Assembly (NCBI RefSeq): GCF_048771995.1
Contig: NC_133063.1
Location: forward strand, 30,223,810 to 30,287,809
DNA length: 64,000 nucleotides
DNA from: Taeniopygia guttata
Lineage: Eukaryota; Chordata; Aves; Passeriformes; Estrildidae
Direction of reading: 5' to 3'
Part shown: piece after piece, positions 38,580 through 52,259 of the stretch
Layout: every line of letters starts with the position of its first letter
How positions within the stretch are numbered: position 1 is the stretch's first letter
The notes under the pieces: generated by a model
The model's database searches: none
The model's input: only the letters and a program-made list of their open reading frames with translations
Told to the model about the DNA's origin: nothing
Translations under genes and position numbers: made by a program

Positions 38580-39685
38580 GCTATGCACTTAGTAGGTGAG
38601 GGAAAGGCTGTGGATGTATCTACTTAGACCTTAGTAAAGACTTTTACACCATTTCCCACACCATTCTCCAAGAGAAACTGGCTTCCCACAGTGTGGACAG
38701 GTGTATGCTTTGCTGGGCTAAAGACTGGCTGGATGGTCAGGCCCAGAGGGTGATGGTGAATGGAGCTACATCCAGTTGGCAGATGGCCACTAGTGGTGTT
38801 CCCCAGGGCTCAGGTCTCTTTAATGATCTTTATTGATGACCTGGACATGTAGATTGAGTGTACCCTTAGCAGCTTCACAGATTATAACGAGTTGGGTGTG
38901 GGCACTGATCTACTGGAAGATAGTAAAGCCCTGCAAAAGGACCTTGACAGACTGGATTGATCAAGTGAAGCCAAATAGATGAGATTGAACAAGCCGAAAT
39001 GCAGAGTCCTGCTCTGGGACTTGACAACCTAATTTGGGGCTACAGGCTGGGGCAAGAGTGGCTGGAAAACTGCCCAGTGGAAAAGGATCTGAGAGTGTTA
39101 GTTGACAATCAACAGGACATCAGCTAGTACATGCACAAGTTGCCAAGAAAGCCAGTGGCATCCTGGCTTGTATCAGCAATACTGTGGCCAGCAGGGCCAG
39201 GGCAGTGACCATCCCCCTGCACTTGGCACTGGTGAGGTCACATCTTGAGCCCTCTGTTGAGTTTCAGGTGCCTCACAACCAGAAAAACATCGAGGTGCTG
39301 GGGCGAGTCCAGAGAACATGAGTAACGGAACTGGGGAAGGGTCTGGACCACAAACCTCTGCACACTCTCTATACAAATATCTCAAGAGAGGTTGTAATGA
39401 GGTGGGGGTCAGGTTCTTCTTCCAAGCAGAAAGTGATAGTACGAGAAGAAATTGCCTCAAGTTGCACTAGGGGAGGTTTAGACTGGATGGAAAATTTCTT
39501 CATCAAAATGGTTGTCATTCTCTGGAACAGGCTGCCAGGGAATTGGCTGAGTCCTCATCCCTGAAGGTATTTAAAATTTGTGTTGGTGTGCCACTTAGAG
39601 GCATGTTTTAGTGGTGCAATGTTAGGTGTGCAGATGGACTTGATGATCTGAAAGATGTTCTTCAATCTAAATGATTCCAGGATTT
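38580..39685 (+). mobile_element. CR1 LINE ORF2 and 3' end, 3' part split by an LTR
   Basis: Sense-strand CR1. It opens in the reverse-transcriptase domain (a diverged Val-Asp-Val...Leu-Asp-Leu-Ser-Lys segment near 38608-38640), passes the palm motif, where the usual Phe-Ala-Asp-Asp is decayed to Phe-Thr-Asp-Tyr-Asn (38874-38888), and continues through the C-terminal region (Gly-Leu-Asp-His-type block near 39340). It ends in the 3' UTR with ATGTTCTTCAATCTAAATGATTCCAGG (39654-39680). Several frameshifts and stops make it a dead copy. It is the continuation of the fragment ending at 37180, interrupted by the solo LTR. Confidence 0.93.
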
Positions 39686-42600
39686 TTTTCTTATTAAAAA
39701 ATACAAAAGCATTAATAAATGCTAAAAAAAAGAGTCACTAAAAATTGATTCATAAGCCAGATCAATATGTTAAAAAAAACTTCTAGTGGCTTCCAGATTT
39801 TTCACCAAATGAATGCAGAGACATTGGAAACGCCTCACTGCATTTGAAAAGTATTAATTAATAAATATCATTATTTTATATGGCCTAAGGTTTGTTAAAA
39901 ATCCTGCATTGAATATTGAAAATCTATTATACAAAATGTTTGAGATGACAGAGTAGAAAAGCATGCATAATACTACAATAAAAATATGCCTGTCATCTAA
40001 AGACTTCAAGGGCTTCTCATGGCTGCTTGGATTTTTGCAGCAGTGAATTGTTTACTTTCTCCAAAACCAAAAGCAGATTTTCCCTTCACAGCTAAGAGCT
40101 CTGACAGGTATAATTGAATCATACCACCCACCCTAGCCTATGATACAGAGCAGAACAAATCTGACCATGACCAGGACAGAAATGTTCATCATGACCAGAC
40201 AGGGTTCAGGCTGAATAATACTTCAGACGAAAAATATCATTCCCTAATGTAACTATTTCAAATATGAAGGAGAAAGGCATTGTATGAGAGCATACCAATT
40301 TCATGGCTTCTTACTCCTTCTGATAAGCACCTTTTCTTTCAAGCAATGATGATCCAAGTAATTTAAGTAAGTTAAGTTAACAAGTAATTTAACATTAAAG
40401 CAATGTTCTTTGAATCAAAGTTATGACAAATAAAACTTCCTTCATCCTCTGATATGGTCAGCAATGGGAACAGTACTGCCTTTAGGAAATGTGAGTATAG
40501 CAGAGGATGATAATAGCACAGATATTGTTACCGTAAGGCCACACAACAGTTTCAACTTGATGGTTTCCATTTGCTCAATACATAAGTCAATTAAATTGAT
40601 TTTACTGAAGTCAGGAAGTATTAACAATTGCATTGTGCAGATAACACCAATATGATGTGGCTGCACCTAGCAACTAAACACGATCTCACAACAGCTCAAA
40701 TTGTTATATCCTCTTCTAATTTGTTCTTAGGGTTTCATAATTTAATCCAATTTTTGATTTTTCTCTCCTTCTTAAAGCAAAATGCTGTGTCAATACAGTT
40801 CTCTGGAAAAAACAAACTTTCAATTACTTCAAAGTCATCAGTATATTTCTTAATCTCTGACTTATAATGATGAGAGAAGTCTTCTATCAAAATATATCAG
40901 TGAGAAAAGCAATTATTCAAAAAATTACTTGCAGCTTCGTAAATCTGAGAATTACCAACCTGGATTTTACTCTGGAGACATCTCAAATGGACAAAAAAGT
41001 GCATAATTTTCCCTGTTATCAGGAAAAAAAATCTTACAAGAGGGGAGAGTTAAAAGTTGGCAAAATACCTTCAGAACTTACTGGGATAGCTTCCTTGGGA
41101 CAGGTGAAGCACCAGATCACATGATTTGAAGTTTTCACCCTTGGAATAAAAAGGGCATACCTCAAGTTTTCAGTGTCAGGAGATAAAAGGGAAGCAAAAA
41201 CCCAGTCCATTGTGGAGATCTAACCACTGTGGTATTTGAACAGCAGGGGCTTAGTAAGACATCCAGAATTTTGCTGCAGAAAGGATTGCTGCAATTAACA
41301 AATGATATTTGAAAAAGCATGAGGTTATATGTTTGTTTGGTTGCAGAGCAAGATTCCCTAGTGTGGTCATTTAATGCAATAAAATTACAGACTTGTTATC
41401 AGCAGATTTCTCTCATACATGCACTGACTCTCAAACAGAAGAAACCACATATCTAAGAACACAAGTCAGAAATGCCATGAGCTTTGTAAAATACATTATG
41501 AAAATCTTCCCTCTGATCATAAAACATGCAAGTTGTGGCTACTGACATTTTACCTAGAGCTAGCATAATTTTTCTAAACTCAGCAATGTACCAGCTCCAG
41601 TTTGATCAGATTATCTGAATTTTATTAACTTCTTGCGAATGCATATGGTCTTAGTGCAGTGCTACTGTTTTCTGAAGTTCAGTGAACAGTAAACACACGT
41701 TGTATTTCTTGCTGATACAGAGAAGAACTTCTTAAAATGCCAGTAAAATTTTCATAAAGTGCACATTTCAGTCAACCATTTTAACAATTGAAAAATTGAA
41801 GAAAAAAAGAATAATTAGTAGCTGCTTTGGTGAGAAACCAGCAAAATTATTATTACCACCCACACATGGCATCTGATACCAGAGAATCCAAGAATTATAT
41901 ATGCATCAGAAAGAAATCTTGCAGCACTTCAGCACCAAGACAAAATAGTAATCCTGACTAATACATGTAGATTCTTGCATGTCAATCTATCATTGAAATT
42001 ACTCTTGAATTGTTAACAAATCAGTCTTTCCTACAATGTAGGTATCATCTTTCTAAATAAACACCACATTTATATCTAACAGGAGAATTTTCATTCTACC
42101 TCTTGCAGGAGATTTAATGCATTCATGTTATTAATGATTCATAACTTTCCCCTCAGATTTCATTCCTTCTGCTGCTGAAGATTCTTTTTTCAATTAGTTC
42201 TTCTGTGACAGATGTCTATGCATCACTTTAAAGAGACATTTTTGCAGGGCACTGTCAGCATATTGGGAAAATATTTTAAATACTTTAAGAGATTATTACA
42301 AATGCAACAAAGAACATTAGAGTAATAAATGAAGAAATACAGCACTGGAACCAAAGCCTATTTTTGCATTATTAGAAAGAAACTCCAGTCTATGAATTCC
42401 TGATATTTTCAGATGTTCTAGACCTAGTTTTATAGAACTTATTACATACCTTTAGTTTTAAAAAGACTGGAATTCTTACGCACTTCTGGTCTCAGCATCT
42501 TTAGACCAAGGCTCTCCTGAGGAAATGAGAAACTGAAAGATAAAACTAACTCCCAGTTTCTTTGCACAGTAGAGCAGAACTTCAGAAATTTAGTTTAAGA

Positions 42601-42796
42601 ACCTGCTCCACTCATCTGTTACATGGCCATAAGCAAGGCATGACCAAATCTCACTCTGATGAGTTAAACAGTTGAGAAAATGAAGACTGTGTCAACAATA
42701 CCAGCAGGAAGATAAATACGGAGCAAGCACTGCCCAAGGAAAGTACCAAATCAACAACCCCCCAAATCCCCATGGAAGAGCTTTTTAAAAAACTCT

Positions 42797-42864
42797 AATT
42801 AAAAAAAAAAACACCAAAAAAACACCCATAAAAAAACCCACACACACAAAAAAAACACCCTAGA
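42797..42864. repeat. A-rich / (CA)n low-complexity tract
   Basis: Runs of 7-11 A residues alternate with ACACC, CCCA and a short (CA)4 block. This looks like a degenerate simple repeat. Confidence 0.85.
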
Positions 42865-43505
42865 CATCACTCCTTTTTTTAATATCCCTGGAAACCAGAT
42901 AATCAGAAAATTAAGGTTACAAAATAACTAGTAGTTTTAACTAGTAGTAGCTTCAACCTAGAAAAATAATATCACAATTACTTCAAGTTAGGAAGTATAC
43001 ACCTGGAACCTTTTTATTCTTAAAGCTTTATCTTGCCGTGTCTGAATTGAAATGAAATTTAGCATTATCACAGAGAGATGTACTGGAGTAGAGCACTAAT
43101 GTTTGAGCCACCCAAGGAAAGCTTTCTATCTGACTGTATTGTCAGAATGGAGTTAATGTTCACCTACAAATTTGCGAACAGCATCCCATAGCAGTACTCA
43201 TTAGTTCTTTCTGTCTGACTAGATTTTTAATTAAACAAAAATTGCCATGGATCTTCTTATCAGAGCCAATTCTTCTGGTTCTCTGCAATGATTGATTAGC
43301 ATCCCTCCACTCTTACTTGCAAGAGTACTAGCAATCAATGGAAGCAATTACGCTTATAATAAAGTACACAGAGAAACACAAGATTTGGTGACCCTTTAAA
43401 ACTTCAATTATCCCAGTTGCTAAAAAATATTGCTATAACACTCCATCTATAGAATTATTTATACTGCTGACCAGTCTTACTGTGCTTAACCACTTGCTGC
43501 ATTAA

Positions 43506-43706
43506 TTAGACAAAGCTACCTAGAGTTTCTGGGTTTTCACCTGTTTTTGGATAACAGAACATTGCTTTCACAGGTTTCTGGTCGGTAACAACCAGTAGCG
43601 TTGTGCCTGTCACTGTGTTTTTATCAGAACGTTGTTTAATTTTTAGCCATAAAGAATACCATGAAAGCAATATTGATATTCCAGTCGCACAAGACATGAA
43701 CACCAT
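43506..43706 (-). other. unassigned 66-codon frame with a hydrophobic N-terminal segment
   Basis: Starting from the ATG at 43704-43706, the frame encodes a hydrophobic stretch at about residues 3-21, then a basic patch (Lys-Ile-Lys-Gln-Arg), then a polar C-terminal half, and ends at TAA. The arrangement would fit a small single-pass membrane protein, and the DNA has more CpG than its surroundings. I do not recognise the product, and no promoter or splice evidence supports it, so it may be a chance frame. Confidence 0.15.
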
Positions 43707-44531
43707 TTCTGGACAAGAAACATATTTTCAATCATAATTTAATTTTTAAGAAGTTGTTACACAGAAGGCAACACTGAAATGTGTGTTCAGATTAAAGATC
43801 TGTATATTTATGGCAGATTTTACCACATAGGTCTCAAAAGCTTAAGCAATATTTGATGCTTTCCATACATCATGAAGCTCTGAGAGGTACATAGCAGAGG
43901 CACTTAATTTCAGGCAGACAATAGATCTGTAATAACTAAAACTTAGACTTCGTTTGCCTACCCTCCTTCTCTCCAGCTCCTTCCCCATGCCTTAAATGCC
44001 CAGACGAGCGCCCAGATTGCTGAACAGATGAATCAAATTGGGTTTTAACTGGGAGCCTCAAGATTGCCATCTGAGATTATCAGAACTCTTTATATGTATT
44101 TAAATACCACTTCTTTAATTCAAAGAAAGAATTGGCAGTTTCAACATGCAGGGTACACACAAAGTGAATGCATTAATTAATTCCAATCTACATAGCAATG
44201 CCTGTTAATCAAATCAGAATTTCAAACTGTATACATTTGCATATTCCTTCAAGACCACCAAAAAAGGCATGAGTAGATTGTTTAAAGGTGCACTGTTCTT
44301 GGAGTTTAAGAGTGAAAATATAGTGTTTTTAACGAGCACTTAGCATTATATACAGCACTGAGTTTACTAATTACTCATAATATCCATGTCCATCCTTTTA
44401 TCAGCCGAATTTCACTAAATGATAATTGCAGAACTGCCACCCAAGAAGTTTAGAACTGATATTTCTCAAAGCGGTTTGTAGCGCCATGATGATTTCAGGT
44501 ACTTGACACAACATTTGCCTTGCTTCAAAAT

Positions 44532-44571
44532 AACCCTTAAAATGTACTTAAAACCCTTAAAATGCACTTAA
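44532..44571. repeat. 20-bp tandem duplication
   Basis: AACCCTTAAAATGTACTTAA (44532-44551) is followed directly by the same 20 bases with one change (T to C at the 14th position). Confidence 0.9.
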
Positions 44572-47500
44572 ATGTTAAAACTGCATGTAAGATGTACTAG
44601 AAGAAAACGTGAGAAGTACTATCTACCCATGGTCTTCTCTGGTAACAGAACCAAGGGACAAGGAATCCCACAAGTGGTTTGAAGACAGAATTTTCTTTAG
44701 TCCATTAGCAGCCTGTGCAAATTCACTAGAACTTAGGATGTTTTGTTGTCCGCTTTTAGTTGCCCTTCATACAACTCTAAGTCAGTCAAATCAGTGACTA
44801 CACCATCAAAGTGCTGACTGGTTCTTTCAGGAATTATTTAAAAATAAGTAAAAATAGCATAATGTATCATGCCTTTTAGTTGTCTGTGTCAATCACTTAG
44901 CAACAGAGTGACAGAGTGGTCCATACACACATGTCAACGTCTGGGGAGTAGAGAGCATAGCAAAGATGTTTTCACAATGGTTAAATTTGTATGTAAAGCA
45001 GGCTTTGCACCTACCCACTAGAAGACAGGACCCCACTGTCGTTTCGTTTTTGTCTCCTGAGGGGGAAAGAGCAAACTCTGTGGGAGTACTGTTAGCTTGG
45101 TATGGGTTAAATGTCTCCATTTCCATCTACTTAAAATAGTATTTTATCAGCCCCCAAAACCAATGTTTTATGTAAATTTTATACTAGCTACAAAATCTCA
45201 GAAACCATGAAAGCTTCTGACAGACTTACGAAATTCTGAGAAGGCACTTAATAAAAATTACTAACGGATGTTGTAATACATTTACTATTGGAGCTTAGAG
45301 CTGAAACACACATAAATAGCATTAAAATCACGTTAGTTCAAAGTTGCTATAGGAAAACTGTTACATGAAGAGCTATGAAGATACATTACAGCCTCTGGTG
45401 TCTAAACCACTGTGAAAAAAAATTTCCTTAGGCCTCCTAGAACTTCACTAGAAAGATTCCCTGTGTGCTGCAGACCCTCAGTCTACCTTAGTAAGACTGT
45501 CTACTATAGTTACAGAAACTGCCACAAATAAAAATCTTTTGCTAATCATAGACCTGCTAGGAAATAGAAAGAGACCCTCACATGATCTCACACTATCAAG
45601 CAGGGATTTAATTAATTGAGTGCTTGACCTCTGATGAGTGGTTTCAGCAGCTCTTTTTGGAATACTGGAAAATTAAATAAAAGCATGCCATTCTGACTGT
45701 AGATTGGTATCTCCTTACAAAATAAGGTATTTTGATAATAAACAACACTGGCCTCAGATTTGGACAATGGAAACTACTGAAATTGCGGGCTCATTAAGAC
45801 ACCTGGAATTAATCACCATACTCAAAGTTGCAAAGGCATGCAGATAAACATACCTTTTTTGAAAACAGAACAAAAGCCCCCAAAATCTCACACTAACTTT
45901 GAATGACCATAAATGTTTCATTTTTCTCCAGATATGAGTAAGATCAGCTATCAGAAGAATTTTGCAAAGTGAAACAGGACCTCAGTCAGTGTTGACCATT
46001 GGCAGCCTCAGAGACAGATGATTTCTGGGCATTTACTTAAGCCTTCTGAATCTGTGTTGTGCATCACAGACCACATAGGAAAAATATCTCCAGATTTTAA
46101 AGCCTTCTTTTTTAATTCAGAGGAAGAAAAATGACAAGTCGTTTTGTTCAGTTTTCCTCCTTTTCTACAGTTATAGTTTTGCTTGTTGTCCTTGGTCACA
46201 TATGTATAAAACAGACTGAAAAAATAATCAGAAAATCATTTAAAATATGTTTTGAGCTAGGAAAGTTACATCTTTCCTAATACAGTCCCCAGGTGGACTC
46301 ATTTTGTCTTCATGAAAAAAGAAACACCTAAAAACCCACATGTATTACATTCAGTCAGAAATTCTGCTACCTTTTATCATCATTTCCTAACAGGATTAAA
46401 AGGCTCTCAGCACCAGAGCTATTATGAGCTCATATAAGGTTACAGCAGATACCCATTGCATTTCCCATTGTTCATGACAATCAGGCTGAGATTCACGCAG
46501 CAGAAGGCTGAACTGTGCAGCGTACAGACCAGCTCTGGCCAGAAGAGAAGCAGACGCTGGGGGGGAACAAAAAGGTCAGGCAGCTCCAAGAGCTTTCAGG
46601 CAGCTTCACAAGCCTCATGATCTTCATCTCAATGGAGAAACTACGAGTGGAGAACAACACAGAAAGATCACTGTAAGAGGAAAAATACTCATCTACCACT
46701 TTGAAATCTAACCTAGACACATTGATTGAAAGAGACAGCAGCTCAATTTCTATTTTCTATGTGTACTTGCTGTCCTAATAATTTTGGAAACACTAACCAG
46801 ATTGTAGACTCTTCGACTCTTAGTATGAGATGAGTATAGTTCTTTTTTTTTTTTTTTCTGTAAATGTGCAGGAACAGGAAACTATTTGGTTAGAGAATGC
46901 AATGAAACTTTAACAACTCACTCACTACAATTGGTTTTTAGCATTTACAGTAACATACTCTTTTTGTGTGCATTGCAGTTAGAAACACAAACTGAGATAG
47001 GAACACAAACTTACGTCTACTTATTCCATCTTTTTTTACTTAGTTCACGGTAGTGCTGGAATCATAACCGTAAGACTTTTATGGCAGCTTCACTCGTCAT
47101 GACCTAACACTAAATGAGATCCAGATGAAATCTAGGTTACAACAATGGGCTCTTCTTTCCCCTTCCAAATCCAAGTCTTCATAAACTACTGACTGCTACA
47201 TTAACCTATGTTCATACTTCTTCTGACATGACTTCACAAGACAACTGGCAAAATGCAAGAAGAGCGCAGGCAGGAAAAGGGAAAGAGGAAGAACTGGTTA
47301 AAAAGAAATTACAAATTCCATACACCAAATTGCTGACATTTTTTAAAAACTATTTTATGACTGTATAAGATTTTATGCTTCAAGAATTAGAAATTCAGAA
47401 ACATTTAATCTTAACCTAAATGATATATTTATTCAAATGTGGGTATTCTCAATTGTTCTTTCAGCTTATGTGATGCACATTTTTGATTGCAATGGAAAAA

Positions 47501-48138
47501 AGGCACTTGACATCATGAGGGCAAATGTAGCATAGGGAAGTACAAGGAAATCAGTATTCTAAAATGGCTCTTAGAGAGATGCATGCACCATTACACCATA
47601 TAATTCAGACATTCACATTATGATACCTTGCTTAATTCTATCTTTGAGACACAGTGACCTTTCAATATGTGGTTTAAGTTAGCAGACAATGGGAACTTTG
47701 ATAGTATTTACTGAGAGACGCAAACAGATGCACCTCTCAGAGCTCAGCCTGCCCACTCATGTAAGATCCTATCATATCAGTTCAGTGAACTGATTCTTAA
47801 ACACATGAAACATTTGAATTGTATCATGAGGGTAGTAGTACTGAAGTCATATAAATGAAACCACATTCATAGTCTACTTCATTTTTCCTAATTGACATCT
47901 TCTGATGTCCAGTGCTTTTTAGGTCAGTCTGCTGAAGAAAGAGCCGATGGCTTAAAATACAAAATTTCCTACTGCAGATGAATTGTGGAGAACTCATTCT
48001 CATGCAAGTAGAAAGGTATCTGCACCAACTGAAGTAGAATTAAAAAAAAACATAGCACAAATGTGGAGATATTAGTATTTCCTTTTCTCCTGGCTTAAGT
48101 GAGATCTTTGTTAATGCTAGAAGGAGGCTGTGTTATGT

Positions 48139-48726
48139 TGTCCTAGGTTGACTGTATGATGCCTTTATCCCCAACCGTCTGCCCCGTTTATGTTGAATAA
48201 TAAGTTTTACACCTTTAAGACTTGTTCCAAGAGTGAAGGGGGAGTAGAAGCACGGAGTTTGTTTTCAAGAACTGCACATGCCATCCTCCTGCTCCTGGAC
48301 TGTGTTGTCTACGGATGGAGAGACAGTGAGACAGATCTCTCCTTTGCTTTTTTGGTTAGTTTTAGCTAGCTGAGGCAAAGAAGTTCCCTGGACTGTGTTT
48401 TGTTTTTCCTTTCTCTGGACCTGCTCTGAACACCCAGAAGAGCAGCAGCAGCAGCACCTGTGGCCCAGCGGGCCGGGCCTGGGTCACAGCATTTCCAGCG
48501 CCGGAGGGACTGATCAGAGACTGAGTGAGCCCAGCTGCAGCCCAGGGGAATTTTCTGAGTTTGTCTCTCTCTTGGATTGGCAAGAAGTTTTATTGTTTAA
48601 TAAACAGGTTTTTTCCACTTTTCTCCAAGGAGGTATCCTTCCTGAACTGGTTGGGGCCAATTGAATCTGCTTTCCTAAAGGAACCCTTGCGGGGGTTCTT
48701 CCCCAAATTGGCCCTGAACCAGGACA
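48139..48726 (+). mobile_element. solo LTR, 588 bp, ERVL-like
   Basis: The element starts TGTCCTAGGTT and ends AACCAGGACA, giving near-perfect inverted termini, and is flanked by the 5-bp duplication TATGT. The plus orientation follows from a TATA-like CCTTTAAGAC (48211-48220) near the 5' end and AATAAA at 48599-48604 near the 3' end. A CAG-repeat-like stretch (48441-48455) and a CpG-containing segment lie in the R region. No internal retroviral sequence is present on either side. Its ends and length differ from the two other LTRs here, so it is a separate family. Confidence 0.9.
48599..48604 (+). promoter_or_regulatory. LTR poly-A signal AATAAA
   Basis: Canonical signal about 120 bp before the 3' end of the 588-bp solo LTR. 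Confidence 0.65.
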
Positions 48727-48731
48727 TATGT

Positions 48732-51700
48732 AAAACAAAGTCATCACCTTCTGAATGCTGCTCTGCCCCCAAGGGTTGTGGAAGAAAATAGAAGACATAA
48801 CTTCAGCAACATTAACATCTGTTGGGATATATTGCATTATATTAGAGTCTGTTTTTTTTCCTAATTATATTAAACTATTTTAAAATTCCTGTTTATCCAA
48901 TGTAGAACACTTTATTTATTATATCACTGAATCCTTCAGTTTCATAAAGCTTTTTAATTTAAAAAAGTAACTCCTGACTGATGAAGAACCTTTTACAGAG
49001 AATGCTGCTCAATGAACTAGAATACAAATAACCATTAGGAGTGAGCTCCTCATAGTGGGAGTGGGAGAAAGCCTTAGAGGAGACAACATCCAAGTTCCTC
49101 TACCTGAAGTTGCTCAAGTATACTACTATCTCACATCTCTGTCCCTCCCCACTTTTACTCATTTTAATAATCTCTGAATATGAATGCACTTGTCAACTTT
49201 TTGAAGAGTTGTTAACTGTAATTTCTGATGGTAGCTGGAAGGTGTAGTGAACTCCTCTGAAACAAGCTAATTAAGAACACTTCCACTGACTAGAAAGCAT
49301 AAACTTTCCCCATCCGTTACTACTGCTCTCCTCCTTTAATTAGAAAACCCATAAATGACTGAAGAGGACATACGTCAGTGGAACCACAATTTACTTTTTG
49401 GAGGATTGCAAGCCAGCAGGAAGACAGTAATGAGTGCAAGGAGAAGGGAAAAGAGAAATAAAACGATACTGTGCCATGTGTAGCAGTTACTCAGTTATTC
49501 CAGAAAGATGAACAACTGAATAATTATCTCAGTGTAATGAAATCTGATGTCCAGACTTTACATTCATGTCCAAGCATCACCTTTTTCACACTATTAATCA
49601 AAACACTGTTAAGACTCATGGCAATTAAGGACAGACAATCTTCCACTCTACATTACAGAGATATATGCACTGCTAAGAATCTTACTAATAAAATGCTAGT
49701 AAGATTTTAATTTTCTACTAAATTTTACAGTATCACTGAGGAGTTATCTGAGCTGCTTAGCAAATAAATGTGTCTTTGCAATCCAAGGCACTCATTGCTG
49801 GCAAAGAAAGAATATTCAAAGAAGCAGCTACCCTAAAAGAAAAGTATGTTTCACTGTTGCGTGTCTTTAGAACCTGCAACTACAGAGATATTTTTGCAGG
49901 GGTATGACAAAGTCTCCAAAATCACTCCAGACAAAAGAGACATTGAAAGGTTTGAATACACAATATCCTGAAACAGGAAGACTGTTCTAGATTAAAGCAG
50001 CTGACAATCATCCACGCTTGAACAACCACCTTCCAAACTGGCCAACATTCCTGTTCATGGAGTCTCATAAAAATACTAAGTTTACTGCTTGTTCTTGAGA
50101 ATACTACTCCCAAATACTAGTAACCAGAAACAGAAGGTTTCCAAGTACAAGGAATTAGAAAAAAGCCAAAACTTGCAAACCACATAATGTATATATTCAA
50201 CACAGCAAACTGACCTTACCTGCAGCAAAAAGCAGGTAAAGTTACTAATTAGCATAAGCTAACTAGAATGTTCTTAAGGTAAATACACTGGATGAGAAAT
50301 AAAATCAACATGCCAAAGTAATCAATAGCAGCTATTGAGGCCATAAAACAAATTACATAATTAAACACCTGAGTTGTACTTCTAAAAAAGAGTCTATCAC
50401 AATACTGAAAGGCGTGCTCAGGTAGCCTGGGTATGGGAAGCAAAAGGAAGAACAGGACCCTCTGTTCCACTCAAGGTTAACATCTGTAACCAAATTGCTG
50501 TGCAGGAGAAAGCTGAAGCCAGAGTAAAGATTTTCTGTCCAGCTGAAACTATGCTTTCAAGAGTAGCTATAAATCTTTTATCCTCAACCAACACATACCA
50601 AGATGTTTAGTAAAATTTTGTTCTTTAGTAATCTCCAACCTGTTAAATTGCAACAGATTTCAGTATTACCAATATCCCGTCTGAATATTTTTGCTTCTCG
50701 CTTAAATAGAGGAAATAAAAAAAGCTTACGTACTCTTTTCCTTCATTGTGAAGCAGTACTTTCAGATTTCAGACTATTTATGGAGTTGAGAATAAAAAAA
50801 AACACCTGTTGAGAATGATCAAGACCATGTGACTTACAACAAATACCATATTCTTATATGGATGTATTGGTAATTGCTTTCCTAGTCCTAGTTCCTTTTT
50901 GTTTAATACATATAGTTTTATGGCAGTATATATAGATTTATAGGCAGGAAATATGTATGTAAAAAAATGGGGGTTTTGGTGTACCATATTCATGCATAAA
51001 ATTACAAAGATGAAATCAATCTCTTTCTCATAGAATTTCTTCAGAGAAACTAATAGAAGATACCTTTACCTATTTGACACAAACCTGCTTAATAAATAGA
51101 AGCTGGGCAATACAGGCAAGTATTAAGTGCTATCATATATGAAAATGACTGCTGTGAAAAAAGCAAATAGTAAATGGTAAAAGGGCATTTCTTTCATAAT
51201 TTCTACTTGATTCTGTTTCCTATATATTAATTATGTGAATTACATGAGATACTTGTTGACATACTTCATGTTTTTACGCCTGAACCAAAGCATGGCTGAT
51301 AGTACAGCTGTGAAGAAATAAATTTGTTGAGAATATGACTTAGTATTAGAATACGTTTCTGGGTATAATTAGAAAACCATAATTCATTCTCAAACTTTGA
51401 AGCTTATCTGCAGCTCCACAAGGTTCTTTAATGGCTATAGTCCGCTCACAAAGTCAGAGAATGGAAGTACATTCCAGTTTTGAGACAAAAAACAACCCAA
51501 ATAATTAAAAATTTAATCTTCTAAGAAATCCTCTGATCAAGAAGAAAAGCCTTCTTTTCTTTCAAGAAGAAAAGAGATGGCCTGAATTCTTCCATCTCCA
51601 AAAAGTAACTACAGAGAACATGTGTGAAGGTGAAAAAAAGAGCATTAACTGAACATGCAAAATGTTGGTCACTTTGATGAAATCAAATTTCCAGGTGTTC

Positions 51701-52255
51701 ATGTGACAACCAGTGATTAAGAGCATACTTTCATTAGGAATACATATGGCTAGTATCTAACTCAGTTCTGGCCACAGGTTCAAAATGAGGAATACACTTC
51801 CATCTTTTCCTGCTGCCCTAATGCCAGCCCTCATGAGAATTAATTTACATGAAGAACATGGCTCTAGTGATGGACTTTGGCGCAGTGATAATGGCTCTCA
51901 CATGAAAAAGCTTCCCCTAGAGAATAAACGTTAACCACTTTGTGATTTACAAGAGTAACGTATGAAAATGGCAAATCAATATGGGTTCTAAAGTTCCAAG
52001 AGGTTTCCTCCTGGTACAGACAAAAAACACCACATAATGACATGATGTAAATAAATGGAATTTACTTCCATCTTCCCGTTTTTCTGATAGAATCATGAGA
52101 GTTTGAGACAAAAAACATTAAATTAAATAATAAACCAGACAGACTCATAGAAGCTAAATCTAAGGCAATGTGAATGAAGACTGACAGACACATAAAATGA
52201 GATATTAATGAAATCTATTGGTTTAATTTTCTTCAGAATTAAAATAGAAATATAT
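48732..52255. other. intergenic 3' flank of HSD17B4, nothing recognised
   Basis: AT-rich DNA between the third solo LTR and the HSD17B4 3' end. No exon, RNA gene or mobile element was recognised. Small frames on both strands (for example 49922-50113 minus and 50603-50812 plus) have no recognisable product. Confidence 0.5.
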
Positions 52256-52259
52256 GCTT

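Larger units (their letters stand above)
37176..38584. repeat. 5-bp target-site duplication GCTAT bounding the LTR
   Basis: GCTAT at 37176-37180 and at 38580-38584 directly flank an element that begins and ends with perfect 14-bp inverted termini. The duplicated bases belong to the CR1 coding sequence that was hit. Confidence 0.95.
39686..48133. other. intergenic, nothing recognised beyond simple repeats
   Basis: Eight kilobases of AT-rich DNA with no recognised gene or mobile element. Local items are a 20-bp tandem duplication (44532-44571), an A/C-rich tract (42797-42864) and a T run (46843-46857). A 66-codon minus-strand frame at 43506-43706 with a hydrophobic N-terminal third is the only frame here I would look at again. 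Confidence 0.5.
48134..48731. repeat. 5-bp target-site duplication TATGT bounding the LTR
   Basis: TATGT occurs at 48134-48138 and at 48727-48731, directly outside the TG...CA ends of the element between them. Confidence 0.92.

Noticed and set aside
37253..38627. Several overlapping frames of 65-131 codons on both strands
   Set aside because: All lie within the 1.4-kb solo LTR or cross its border into CR1; no recognisable product.
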